From: Burkholderiaceae bacterium
GTDB taxonomy: Bacteria > Pseudomonadota > Gammaproteobacteria > Burkholderiales > Burkholderiaceae_C
Assembly (NCBI GenBank): GCA_023268425.1
Contig: JALRFN010000271.1
Coordinates: 1-10,431 of the forward strand
Direction: 5' to 3'
Length of the DNA: 10,431 nucleotides
A program made the translations under genes and the position numbers. Below are positions 1 to 6,882 of this stretch, one piece after another. How positions within the stretch are numbered: the first letter of the stretch is position 1; every line of letters begins with the position of its first letter. The notes under the pieces were generated by a model that was given only the letters and a program-made list of their open reading frames with translations, searched no databases and was not told where the DNA came from.

Positions 1-464
1 TCAAAGGTGATGTTGTAGTCACCCATGATCAGCAAGCGCGGGTGTTGTGCCATCTCGGCCTGTACCCAGGTGCGCAGGGCTTGGAGCCACGCCATTTTGT
101 AAACAAACTTGTCTGAGTCAGGCGCTTGGCCATTTGGAAAATAGCCGCCAATGACCCGAGTGGTCTGTTCGCCTTTACCAAAAGTCGCTGCGATCAAGCG
201 GGCGTGGTCGTCGGGAAATAAGGGGTTGTTTTTGACCACATCGCGTGCAGGAGATTTGGAGATCAAGGCCACGCCGTTGTATGTTTTTTGACCCAACCAG
301 GTGGCTTGCCAGCCGGCTTCGCTGAAGGCCTCCAGCGGAAACTTGTCGTCGGCCATCTTGAGTTCTTGTAAAGCCAAGACATCGACGGGGTTGTCGCGCA
401 GCCAGTCCAAAACTTGGGGCAAGCGGATGTTCAGGGAGTTGACGTTCCAGGTGGCGAATTGCAT
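1..464 (-). CDS. xth: Exodeoxyribonuclease III (partial, C-terminus beyond left edge)
   Basis: This is the N-terminal 154 residues of an exodeoxyribonuclease III (AP endonuclease, EEP/ExoIII fold). Family enzymes cleave DNA 5' of abasic sites and remove 3' blocking groups in base excision repair. The protein starts MQFATWNVNSLNIR. It carries the metal-site Asn7 and Glu34 (LALQELK), the active-site tyrosine in GGYFPNG (about residue 108), and the MGDYN motif (Asp149, Asn151), all at the spacing of E. coli ExoIII. The family is about 255-265 residues long, so roughly the last 100 residues, including the catalytic His, lie past the window edge. The ATG at 464 is the only sensible start because it opens the first beta-strand directly. 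No strong Shine-Dalgarno sequence precedes it. A terminator for the upstream lipoprotein gene separates the two, so xth is probably transcribed on its own. The gene looks intact up to the edge. Confidence 0.95.
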   Translation of the reverse strand, partial: MQFATWNVNSLNIRLPQVLDWLRDNPVDVLALQELKMADDKFPLEAFSEAGWQATWLGQKTYNGVALISKSPARDVVKNNPLFPDDHARLIAATFGKGEQTTRVIGGYFPNGQAPDSDKFVYKMAWLQALRTWVQAEMAQHPRLLIMGDYNITF

Positions 465-508
465 GTGGGACCGTGTGCTTCAAAGTCAAATGGCGTGTGT
501 GCGCCTCA

Positions 509-514
509 GTATAC
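509..514 (-). promoter_or_regulatory. Candidate -10 element for xth
   Basis: Read on the minus strand this is TATACT (5 of 6 matches to TATAAT), about 45 bases upstream of the xth ATG. No good -35 hexamer sits at 16-19 bases; the best is TTCATG (3 of 6). The assignment rests on the -10 alone and on its position between the lipoprotein terminator and xth. Confidence 0.35.
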
Positions 515-518
515 GAAG

Positions 519-536
519 CATGCCCCAGCGGGCATG
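519..536. repeat. Perfect 7-bp palindrome upstream of xth
   Basis: The inverted repeat CATGCCC-N4-GGGCATG has no mismatches in its arms. It lies between the T-tract of the lipoprotein terminator (537-542) and the TATACT element at 509-514, where the spacer and -35 region of an xth promoter would be. It could be an operator or simply a second hairpin behind the terminator. The sequence does not decide. Confidence 0.45.
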
Positions 537-563
537 AAAAAAGCCGCTGCGTGTGCAGCGGCT
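537..563 (-). terminator. Intrinsic terminator of the OmpA-family lipoprotein gene
   Basis: On the minus strand a perfect 9-bp stem, AGCCGCTGC / GCAGCGGCT with loop ACAC (563 down to 542), is followed directly by a run of six T (542-537; the first T closes the stem). It sits about 54 bases after the lipoprotein stop codon. Stem, tight loop and T-tract make this a textbook Rho-independent terminator. Confidence 0.88.
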
Positions 564-616
564 GGTGGTGGTTTCCGCGCCGCGCGCCTCAACTTCGAGG
601 GGCGCTGGCGCCAGCC

Positions 617-1309
617 TCAAGACTTTTGCGCCGGTGCGGGCTCGCGCATGAAAATTTCCACGCGGCGGTTTTGGGCCCGGCCGGCGGCGCTGGTGTTGGC
701 GGCGACGGGCTCGTGTGAACCGCGGCCCAGCGTTTCCACGCGGTTGCTGGTCACCCCTCGGTCAGACAAGTAGTTGCGCACCGCGTTGGCGCGCGACAGC
801 GACAGCGGATCGTTGATCGCATCGCTGCCGCTGCTGTCGGTGTGACCGATGACCCGAACCAGGGTGTTGGGCTGCTGGGTCATGCCCTGGGCGAATGCGT
901 CCAAGACCTTGCGCAATTCGGGTTTGATGTCCGCTTTGCCGGAGTCAAATGAAATGTCGCTGGGGATGTTGAGCTTGAGCTCGTTGTCTGGGGTTTGCGA
1001 CACCTGAACGCCCGTGTTTTGTGTGGCTTGTTCCATGGCGCGTTTTTGGTCTTCCATTTTTTTCGACCAAATGTTGCCAATGACGGCACCTGCCACGCCA
1101 CCCACCACGGCGCCTGTGCCCGCTTTGCCGCCTGTGGATGAAGACAAGATGGCGCCGGCGATGGCCCCGATGCCGGCCCCGGTCGCCGTGCCTTTTTCCT
1201 GCGCGCCCATGGTTTGGCAGCCGGTGATGGCGATGCTGGCCGAAAGTGCGCTGAGCAAAGCGACAGTGCGCAGGCGCGCGTTGCTTGAGGAAATCTGCGA
1301 TGTGGACAT
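617..1309 (-). CDS. OmpA-family outer-membrane lipoprotein (YiaD-like, glycine-zipper)
   Basis: This is a 230-residue lipoprotein predicted to anchor in the outer membrane and bind peptidoglycan. The N-terminal signal ends in a lipobox (AITGC) with the lipidated Cys at 31. Gln at +2 does not signal inner-membrane retention. Residues 41-80 form a glycine-zipper segment (GAGIGAIAGAI, then GAVVGGVAGAVIG), a membrane-associating Gly/Ala repeat. Residues about 112-222 form an OmpA C-terminal domain with the peptidoglycan-contacting Asp158 (GHTDSSG) and Arg173 (LSRANAV), ending NRRVEIF. Domain order and length match E. coli YiaD (219 residues). The ATG at 1309 has a good ribosome site (AAGGGAG, 7-base spacing). 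The gene has its own promoter candidate (1399-1427) and a strong terminator, so it is probably monocistronic. A specific role beyond envelope integrity cannot be read from the sequence. Confidence 0.93.
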   Translation of the reverse strand: MSTSQISSSNARLRTVALLSALSASIAITGCQTMGAQEKGTATGAGIGAIAGAILSSSTGGKAGTGAVVGGVAGAVIGNIWSKKMEDQKRAMEQATQNTGVQVSQTPDNELKLNIPSDISFDSGKADIKPELRKVLDAFAQGMTQQPNTLVRVIGHTDSSGSDAINDPLSLSRANAVRNYLSDRGVTSNRVETLGRGSHEPVAANTSAAGRAQNRRVEIFMREPAPAQKS

Positions 1310-1398
1310 GTGTGAACTCCCTTTCGTTGGTGTGCTGGGTTTTGAACCGCTGGGCTTGCGGCGCTGCTGCGCAGCACTGCAAGCCGAACCCAGCTTAG

Positions 1399-1427
1399 AT
1401 CAAATGGCAGGCCGTGGTGTTTGACAA
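1399..1427 (-). promoter_or_regulatory. Candidate sigma70 promoter of the lipoprotein gene
   Basis: On the minus strand TTGTCA (1427-1422, 5 of 6) is followed by a 17-base spacer and TTTGAT (1404-1399, 4 of 6). Transcription would start near 1392, about 80 bases before the lipoprotein ATG. Spacing is ideal and the -10 is modest. The site lies between the LysR gene stop and the lipoprotein start, as expected for an independent promoter. Confidence 0.5.
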
Positions 1428-1471
1428 AACGCACAGCGCGCTGGATTTGTCACCACCTGCGCGCTTTTCGA

Positions 1472-2377
1472 TCACAGGTGGGGCGCAACCAGTCGGTGCA
1501 AGTGGGCGGTGATGGCCTGGACGTTGGGGTCATCGAGCACTTCATCGCGCACCCAGATATAAAGGTCACGGCGCGTGGTGCCCTGGGGTGGGCTCAATTC
1601 AACCGCAGGGTATGCAGCGGCCATCAAGCGCATGGGCAGTCGAGGCAAAACGGCCAAGTGCTGCCCGCGCATCAGCACCTGCAGCAGGACCACGGCATCA
1701 CCCACGGTGGCGAATTGTGTGTTCACTCGCTGAATGCCGCTGCGCGCCAGCATGTCCAGCTCGGTGTTTTGAAAAGGCGAGGTCGTCCCGACGTTCATCC
1801 ATTGGAACTGGCTCAGGGCTTCTGCGCTGGGCTCGCGCGTGGTCGCTAAGGGGTGGCTGGGGCTGCAATAAATCGAAATCGCGTCCTCTGCCAAAAGGAT
1901 TCGTGTGATGCCCAAGGGGGTTTGCGCATAGATGGCGGGGGCAATGATGAGGTCGTGATCGCCGTCGGCGAGTTGATCAATCAACGTTTGCGGTCGCGTG
2001 GTGGTCACACTCATCGCCAATTGCGGTCGCTCCTTCAACACGGCGGCACTGAGCTCGTGCAGCAGGGCCATGCCGATGAGTGGCCCGGCGCCAATGCGCA
2101 CGTGGGTGTGCAAGCCGATGCGGTGGCGCGACACCGTTTCGCCAGCCATTTGCATTTGCCTGGCCAAGGCCCGGCCGTGGCGTGCCAAGTCTTCGCCCAA
2201 GCTGGTGCTGCGCACGCCAAAGCGGCTGCGGCTGAACAAGCTGCCGCCCGCTTGCATCTCCAGCGTGCCCATGTTGCGCGTCAGCGTGGGTTGCGTCAGC
2301 AACAGGTGTTGCGCGGCAGCGGTGATGGAGCCTTTGTCCAAAATCACGGCCAACTGCATCAGGTGACGAGGATCCAT
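1472..2377 (-). CDS. LysR-type transcriptional regulator
   Basis: This 301-residue protein has the standard LysR layout. Residues 1-60 form a winged helix-turn-helix (MDPRHLMQLAVILDKGSITA, then AAQHLLLTQPTLTRNMGTLE). A linker helix follows, and residues about 92-298 form a periplasmic-binding-protein-like effector domain (VRIGAGPLIG, then DHDLIIAPAI and VLLQVLMRGQHLAVLP). Length is normal and no domain is broken. The gene is divergent from the TAXI-TRAP/sulfatase operon with 136 bases between the two start codons. That is the classic arrangement of a LysR regulator with the operon it controls, so control of that operon by a sulfate-ester-related ligand is a reasonable inference. The start at 2377 fits the family N-terminus, but the sequence before it (AACAAATAAATCCGT) holds no clear Shine-Dalgarno site, which suggests weak translation. 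The effector cannot be named from sequence. Confidence 0.93.
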   Translation of the reverse strand: MDPRHLMQLAVILDKGSITAAAQHLLLTQPTLTRNMGTLEMQAGGSLFSRSRFGVRSTSLGEDLARHGRALARQMQMAGETVSRHRIGLHTHVRIGAGPLIGMALLHELSAAVLKERPQLAMSVTTTRPQTLIDQLADGDHDLIIAPAIYAQTPLGITRILLAEDAISIYCSPSHPLATTREPSAEALSQFQWMNVGTTSPFQNTELDMLARSGIQRVNTQFATVGDAVVLLQVLMRGQHLAVLPRLPMRLMAAAYPAVELSPPQGTTRRDLYIWVRDEVLDDPNVQAITAHLHRLVAPHL

Positions 2378-2400
2378 ACGGATTTATTTGTTTGGGTGTT

Positions 2401-2415
2401 TAAATTTGAATTTTA
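2401..2415. promoter_or_regulatory. AT-rich imperfect palindrome, candidate LysR-regulator site
   Basis: TAAATTTGAATTTTA is an imperfect 15-bp palindrome centred on G2408; 12 of its 14 arm positions are symmetric. It overlaps the candidate -35 of the plus-strand operon and the TAAAAT (minus strand, 2415-2410) that could be the -10 of the LysR gene itself. A regulator bound here could touch both promoters, as LysR proteins often do. The T-N11-A consensus is not met exactly, so this remains a candidate. Confidence 0.35.
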
Positions 2416-2440
2416 CTTTTGATTGGTCACTGCTTACAGT
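2412..2440 (+). promoter_or_regulatory. Candidate promoter of the TAXI-TRAP/sulfatase operon
   Basis: TTTACT (2412-2417, 4 of 6 to TTGACA), a 17-base spacer, then TACAGT (2435-2440, 4 of 6 to TATAAT). Transcription would begin near 2447 and leave a leader of about 67 bases before the ATG at 2514. Both hexamers are weak, which suits a promoter that needs an activator such as the divergent LysR protein. Confidence 0.4.
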
Positions 2441-2513
2441 TCGCACATGCGTTGCAGTTGGCGACACACGAACGCAGAAAAAAATCAATTCGTTCACAAC
2501 AGGAGACTCCCCG

Positions 2514-3509
2514 ATGAACAGCAAAACATGGCGCCACGCGCTGACTGGTATGGCTTTGGTGATGGCGGCCAGCGCGCCGGTTTGGGCAGCCAAGGTATCC
2601 ATGGAAACGGCGACCGCCAACAGCGTGGTCGGCTTGATGCCGCAAGCCATGGCCCCCATTTGGGCCGAGGCGGGCATCGACGTGGAGCTGGCCATGGGTC
2701 AAACGCTGACCAAGTCATTGCTCAAACTGGGCCAGGGTTCTTTGGATACATCGGTGGTGCCGCCCCCGGCGTATGCCAACTTGGGCAAAGGCAAAGGGCC
2801 TTATGCCAAATTGGGCGCCGAGAAAGGCCAGCCTTTGGCGGAGAACGTGCGGGCGATGTGGGGCTTTTCGGCCTCCAATTACCACCCCATCGTGTGGGCA
2901 GACGGCGGCATCAACAGCTGGGCTGACGTCAAGGGCAAGCGCGTTTACATTGGGCCACCCGCCGGTGCGGCCAACGCGCAGATCATGGCGCTGATCAAGC
3001 GCGCAGCAGGTCTTGAAGAAGGCAAGGACTACACCGGCGTCAAGGCCCCCTGGGGTGTGGCTGTTCAAGGCTTCAAAGATGGTCAATATGACTTGGCGGT
3101 GATTCCCGCTGGCTTGGGCAGCCAAGCCATCACTGAAATTGCCCTGGCGCGCAGCATCCGCATTTTGGGCATGCCCGCCGACGCGGTGCCGCCGAGCGCC
3201 CTGGGCATGATCCAGGCCAAGATTCCCGCCGGTACTTATGCCGGTCAAGTCAACGGCAAAGAAGACTTGGTGTCTTGGCAGACGGTGATGATGGTGATGG
3301 TGAACAAAGATGTGCCTGAGCAAACCGTCTACCAATTGACCAAGACCTACGCGCAAAGCCGCAAGCGCTTGGCTGAGGGCAATGCCTTGTTGAAGGAATT
3401 GCCCACAGACAATTTGTTTGGCGGTGTGATTGCGCCCCTGCACGCAGGCGCTGCGCGCTACTACAAGGAAGCCGGCATCGCGGTGCCCGCAGAGCTCGCA
3501 CCTCGCTGA
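2514..3509 (+). CDS. TAXI-family TRAP transporter substrate-binding protein
   Basis: This is the periplasmic solute receptor of a TRAP transporter of the TAXI type; it captures the substrate and delivers it to the fused permease encoded next. The 331-residue product begins with a Sec signal peptide: a positive N-region, hydrophobic residues 9-21, and probable cleavage after PVWA at residue 25. The mature part shows the TAXI features: an early lobe with GLMPQAMAPIW, the conserved GKRVYIGPPAGAANAQ loop (141-156), the hinge segment GQYDLAVIPAG (190-200), and the terminal HAGAARYYKEAGI block (310-322) typical of the family. The start is set at ATG 2514 because AGGAGA lies 7 bases upstream and the signal peptide begins there; an in-frame extension further upstream would spoil it. 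It is the first gene of the operon, followed by two hairpins. Ligands of TAXI receptors are mostly uncharacterised. The downstream sulfatase hints at a sulfate ester here. Confidence 0.93.
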   Translation: MNSKTWRHALTGMALVMAASAPVWAAKVSMETATANSVVGLMPQAMAPIWAEAGIDVELAMGQTLTKSLLKLGQGSLDTSVVPPPAYANLGKGKGPYAKLGAEKGQPLAENVRAMWGFSASNYHPIVWADGGINSWADVKGKRVYIGPPAGAANAQIMALIKRAAGLEEGKDYTGVKAPWGVAVQGFKDGQYDLAVIPAGLGSQAITEIALARSIRILGMPADAVPPSALGMIQAKIPAGTYAGQVNGKEDLVSWQTVMMVMVNKDVPEQTVYQLTKTYAQSRKRLAEGNALLKELPTDNLFGGVIAPLHAGAARYYKEAGIAVPAELAPR

Positions 3510-3531
3510 TCTTTCGGTGTTGGTGCTTTGG

Positions 3532-3553
3532 GGGGCGGTGATGACGCTGCCCC
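3532..3553 (+). other. Intercistronic hairpin 1 after the binding-protein gene
   Basis: GGGGCGGTG / CGCTGCCCC form a 9-bp stem (two G-U pairs) closed by the tetraloop AUGA, 22 bases past the binding-protein stop. No U-tract follows, so it is not a full terminator. A stable stem here could block 3' exonucleases and stabilise the upstream mRNA, as is known for other binding-protein operons. This is inference from structure and position. Confidence 0.5.
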
Positions 3554-3582
3554 AGAGTAGTCCTTCCCATCCATTGAGCCGA

Positions 3583-3607
3583 ACAGCCGCCGGCAAGCGG
3601 CGGTTGT
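3583..3607 (+). other. Intercistronic hairpin 2, adjacent to the permease ribosome site
   Basis: ACAGCCGCC / GGCGGTTGT form a 9-bp stem with one G-U pair and a 7-base loop (GGCAAGC). The GAAAGGG ribosome site of the permease gene starts at the next base. It may limit permease translation or act with the first hairpin as a partial transcription stop or RNA-stability element. It lacks a U-tract. Confidence 0.5.
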
Positions 3608-3621
3608 GAAAGGGCACCCAC

Positions 3622-5544
3622 ATGAATACAGCTACCCGCTGGCAAGAGCGGCTGGTGAATGGCTTGGCGATTGTCGTGACCCTGTATGGCTTGGCCAACG
3701 TCATGCCAGCCATTGGCGATTTCCGCTTGGGGCCGTTCCCCATGGAGTTTTTCCGAGCCACCTTTTTCGCCTTGTGCGTGCTGGTGGTGGGCTTGGGGCT
3801 CAAGGGCCCAGGCGGTGCACCCGCCAGCGCTTGGTTGCGCGGGGTGTCCGCGCTGGCGGTGGTGGTGCTGTTGGTGGCCGCGCAGTCGTACTACGTGGTC
3901 AGCATCGAGATCGACAGCGCCATGTTTTTGTTTGGCCCGCGTGAGTCCGCCATGGCCTTGGCGGCCAGTGCAGCGGTGCTGTTTTTCTGTTGGCGCATTT
4001 GGGGTGGGGCGGTTGCTGGCTTGGGGGTTTTGGGTGTGCTGTATTTGCTCACTGGCCCCTATTGGCCCGGGCCCTTGAAAACCATTGCTGGCGACTTGCA
4101 CGAGTTGTTGGCGCAAAACCTTTGGTACAGCCTGGACACGGGCATTTTGGGTTCGACCTTTGCCATCGTCATCACCACGGTGTTTCCCTTCATCATTTTG
4201 GGCGCTGTGCTGGAGGGCGTGGGTGCGGGTGAGTCCATGATTCGCATTGCATTTGCAATGATGAAGCGCACGGCAGGCGGCCCTGCCCATGCGGCGGTAT
4301 TGGCGTCGGGTTTGTTCGGCACGGTGTCGGGTAGCGCGGTGGCCAACGTGGTGGGCACTGGCGTGGTCACCATCCCCATGATCAAACGCAGGGGCTTCAC
4401 GGCCAATTTCGCGGGTGCGGTCGAAGCCGCAGCCTCAACGGGCGGGCAGATCATGCCGCCCATCATGGGCGCTGCGGCCTTGGTCATGGCCGACTACGTG
4501 GGCGTGAGCTACCTGACCATTGTGGTGGCAGTGCTGGTGCCTGCTGTGGCCTACTACCTGAGCCTGTTCTTCATGATCATGTTTGAGGCCAGGCGTTTGG
4601 GCATTCGCGCTGACGCCAGCGCCAGTGGCGTGCCGGAGCCCAACACGCAAGACTATTTGAATCTGCTGTTGATCTTCGCGCCGCTGTTGCTGATTGTGGC
4701 CTTGTTGGTGGCCGGCATGTCGGCTTCTGGTGCGTCGATTTCGGCGATTGCGTTGCTGTTTCCCCTGAGTTTCATCAACCCCAGCATTCGCCAGCAACCC
4801 ATGAAGCTGGTGCATGCCTTGCGCGATGGAGGCATCACTTTCGCGGGTTTGCTCACGGCGATCGCGGCAGTTGGCATCGTGATCTCCACCTTGTCGGCCA
4901 CCGGTGTGCCGGTGAAGTTTGGGGTGCTGATGGCCAGTGCGCTGGAGCACTCCATGTTGGTCGCCTTGCTGGTGGTGGCGGCGGGTTGTATTTTGTTGGG
5001 CATGGGCATGCCCACCTTGCCCGCTTACGTCACGGTGGCCGCCATCGCGCTGCCCTCCATGCAAGCCCTGGGACTGGCACCGCTGACGGCCCACATGTTT
5101 GTGTTCATGATTGCTGTGGCCTCCACCATCACGCCACCCGTGGCCATTGCGGCTTATGCCGCCGCCTCGATTTCGGGTGGCAAACCGATTGGAACGGCGA
5201 TCCAGGCTTCACGCATCGGCATCATGATTTTCTTGATCCCTTTTGCCTTTGCCTACGAACCGCTGTTGCTGACGGTGGCACAAGCTGGGGCGGATTTCAC
5301 CTGGCCGCGTTACCTGGCCTTGCTGGCTCAGTTGCTGTTGAGCATGTACGTGCTGGCCAGCGCCTTGATTGGGTTTGATCGCCACCGCTTGCCGTGGTGG
5401 CAAATCGCTGTGCGCCTGAGCGCAGCGGCCTTGATGTTCAGCGCGCAGTCCACCTTGGAGTGGCTGGGCGTGGTGGTGGCCCTGGCCTCGTTGGCGGGTC
5501 ACTGGGGCGTGGATGTGTGGATGTTCAAAGGGAAGACCAAATGA
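3622..5544 (+). CDS. TRAP transporter fused permease (4TM/12TM, DctQ-DctM type)
   Basis: This 640-residue inner-membrane protein joins the small (DctQ-like) and large (DctM-like) TRAP permease subunits in one chain, as is usual for TAXI systems. It would drive secondary, ion-coupled import of the ligand held by the preceding receptor. Residues about 10-160 hold the first group of membrane helices. The remainder is the transport domain with its family signatures: GTVSGSAVANVVGTG (233-247), STGGQIMPPIMGAAA (272-286), the mirrored GMGMPTLPAY (460-469) and ITPPVAIAAYAAAS (503-516). Several further C-terminal helices follow. A hydrophilic loop at about 322-345 separates helix groups. The start ATG at 3622 has GAAAGGG 7 bases upstream. 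The stop overlaps the sulfatase start in ATGA, implying translational coupling. No frameshift is seen and length is typical. Ion specificity and substrate are not readable. Confidence 0.95.
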   Translation: MNTATRWQERLVNGLAIVVTLYGLANVMPAIGDFRLGPFPMEFFRATFFALCVLVVGLGLKGPGGAPASAWLRGVSALAVVVLLVAAQSYYVVSIEIDSAMFLFGPRESAMALAASAAVLFFCWRIWGGAVAGLGVLGVLYLLTGPYWPGPLKTIAGDLHELLAQNLWYSLDTGILGSTFAIVITTVFPFIILGAVLEGVGAGESMIRIAFAMMKRTAGGPAHAAVLASGLFGTVSGSAVANVVGTGVVTIPMIKRRGFTANFAGAVEAAASTGGQIMPPIMGAAALVMADYVGVSYLTIVVAVLVPAVAYYLSLFFMIMFEARRLGIRADASASGVPEPNTQDYLNLLLIFAPLLLIVALLVAGMSASGASISAIALLFPLSFINPSIRQQPMKLVHALRDGGITFAGLLTAIAAVGIVISTLSATGVPVKFGVLMASALEHSMLVALLVVAAGCILLGMGMPTLPAYVTVAAIALPSMQALGLAPLTAHMFVFMIAVASTITPPVAIAAYAAASISGGKPIGTAIQASRIGIMIFLIPFAFAYEPLLLTVAQAGADFTWPRYLALLAQLLLSMYVLASALIGFDRHRLPWWQIAVRLSAAALMFSAQSTLEWLGVVVALASLAGHWGVDVWMFKGKTK

Positions 5545-6842
5545 CCAACTTTATTTTCATCGTCGCAGACGACTTGGGTTATGCCGACTTGGGCTGCTAC
5601 GGCGGCCGCTCCAACTGCTCGCCCAACTTGGACGCACTGGCGGCCAAGGGCTTGCGCTACACCCACGGCTATTCCAACTCGCCCGTGTGCTCGCCCACGC
5701 GCTTTGCTTTGATGACGGCGCGCTACCAATATTGGGTGCGCGGTGCCAGCGAGGAACCCATGGCTGGCAACGCCCGGGGCAACCCAGAGCTGGGTTTGTT
5801 TCCTGAGTTGCCGACCCTGCCAGGCATGTTGAAAGCGCAGGGCTACCACACCGCCTTGATTGGCAAATGGCACCTTGGCTTTCGCCCGCACTTTGGCCCC
5901 GAGAAAAGTGGCTACATGCACCACTTTGGCCCGATGTCTGGCGGGGTGAGTTACTACGGTCACAACTCGCGCGGCGAGGGCTCGGACTTGGAGTTGGACG
6001 GCCAGCCCTACGACGAACCGGGTTACCTGACCGACTTGATTTCGCATCGGGCCGTGCAATACGTCAAAGACCGTGCAGCAGCCCAGCAGCCCTTCTTTTT
6101 GAGTTTGCACTACACGGCACCGCATTGGCCGTGGGAGACGCGCGCGCAAGGGCAGATTGATCCTGAGATTTGCGCCAACATCTCGCACTTGGACGGTGGC
6201 AACGTCGAGACCTACCAGACCATGATTCGCGAAATGGACGAAGGCATTGGCTGGGTGGTCGACGCGCTGCGCGAGACGGGACAGTTGGACGACACCGTGA
6301 TCATCTTCACCAGTGACAACGGCGGTGAGCGTTTCTCGGACAACTGGCCCTTGGTGGGCGGCAAGATGGACTTGACCGAGGGGGGCATTCGCGTGCCCTA
6401 CATCGTGCACTGGCCCAAGGGCATTGCGCAGCCCGGTCGCGTCAGCACACAGCACTGCATGACCATGGATTGGAGTGCCACCATCTTGGCAATTGCGGGC
6501 GCAAAACCACCCGCGGGTCATCAACTGGACGGCGTGTCCTTGGTTCCCACGCTGGCCGCCGCCAACGCCGAATTCGACCGCCCCATGTTTTGGCGCATGA
6601 AGTACAACGAGCAGCGCGCCTACCGCCAAGGCCCTTGGAAATACCTCAAAGTCAACGAACACGAATACCTGTTCAACGTGGACAACGACGCGCGCGAGCG
6701 GGCGAACCAAGCCAAGCGAGAGCCAGAGCGTTTGGCGGCGATGCGCGCTGCATACGAAGCCTGGGCCCAGCAAATCCCGCCCGTGCCGGAGGAGGCAAGG
6801 GTGAGCTTGATTTACGGCTTGGCCGACATGCCCGCACGTTGA
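5541..6842 (+). CDS. Type I (formylglycine) sulfatase, cytosolic
   Basis: This 433-residue member of the alkaline-phosphatase-like sulfatase family would hydrolyse sulfate esters to an alcohol or phenol plus sulfate. Key residues are visible: metal-binding Asp10-Asp11 (VADDLGYADLG), the modification site Cys50-Ser-Pro-Thr-Arg54 (Cys becomes formylglycine), Lys109 and His111 (GKWHLG), His190 and His195 (SLHYTAPHWP), Asp259-Asn260 (TSDNGG) and Lys275 (VGGKMDLTEGG). The motif ends MTAR rather than the usual TGR. There is no signal peptide: the first beta-strand begins at residue 3, so the enzyme should be cytosolic and act on imported substrate. The ATG at 5541 is chosen because AAGGGAAG precedes it and the fold begins immediately; upstream in-frame sequence belongs to the permease. 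It overlaps the permease by 4 bases. No formylglycine-generating enzyme is nearby. A phosphonate or phosphate monoester hydrolase of the same superfamily is the main alternative. Confidence 0.93.
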   Translation: MTNFIFIVADDLGYADLGCYGGRSNCSPNLDALAAKGLRYTHGYSNSPVCSPTRFALMTARYQYWVRGASEEPMAGNARGNPELGLFPELPTLPGMLKAQGYHTALIGKWHLGFRPHFGPEKSGYMHHFGPMSGGVSYYGHNSRGEGSDLELDGQPYDEPGYLTDLISHRAVQYVKDRAAAQQPFFLSLHYTAPHWPWETRAQGQIDPEICANISHLDGGNVETYQTMIREMDEGIGWVVDALRETGQLDDTVIIFTSDNGGERFSDNWPLVGGKMDLTEGGIRVPYIVHWPKGIAQPGRVSTQHCMTMDWSATILAIAGAKPPAGHQLDGVSLVPTLAAANAEFDRPMFWRMKYNEQRAYRQGPWKYLKVNEHEYLFNVDNDARERANQAKREPERLAAMRAAYEAWAQQIPPVPEEARVSLIYGLADMPAR

Positions 6843-6850
6843 TGCCGCGC

Positions 6851-6882
6851 GGGCTGGTCGCTCGCATGCAGCGGCTCAGCCC
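6851..6882. terminator. Composite hairpin between convergent sulfatase and recQ
   Basis: Outer arms GGGCTG (6851-6856) and CAGCCC (6877-6882) and inner arms CGCT (6859-6862) and AGCG (6870-6873) can stack into one interrupted stem across the 33-base gap. It includes the last bases of recQ. No T-tract follows on either strand, so a shared terminator is possible but weakly supported. Confidence 0.3.

Noticed and set aside
1421..1426. Perfect TTGACA on the plus strand
   Set aside because: No -10 hexamer follows at 16-18 bases and no plus-strand gene starts downstream; the overlapping minus-strand TTGTCA is better supported.
1441..1490. CCACCTG / CAGGTGG stem at the end of the LysR gene as a terminator
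   Set aside because: The loop is about 15 bases and no T-run follows on the minus strand, so it is not supportable as an intrinsic terminator.
3283..3303. GATGATGGTGATGGTG-like short repeat
   Set aside because: It simply encodes the MMVMV strand of the TAXI receptor and is too short to count as a tandem repeat.
5499..6773. Long open frame antisense to the sulfatase gene (about 424 codons), and similar long antisense frames opposite the binding protein, permease and recQ
   Set aside because: They lie wholly opposite convincing genes, have low-complexity His/Gln/Arg-rich translations typical of antisense frames in GC-rich DNA, and match no family I recognise.
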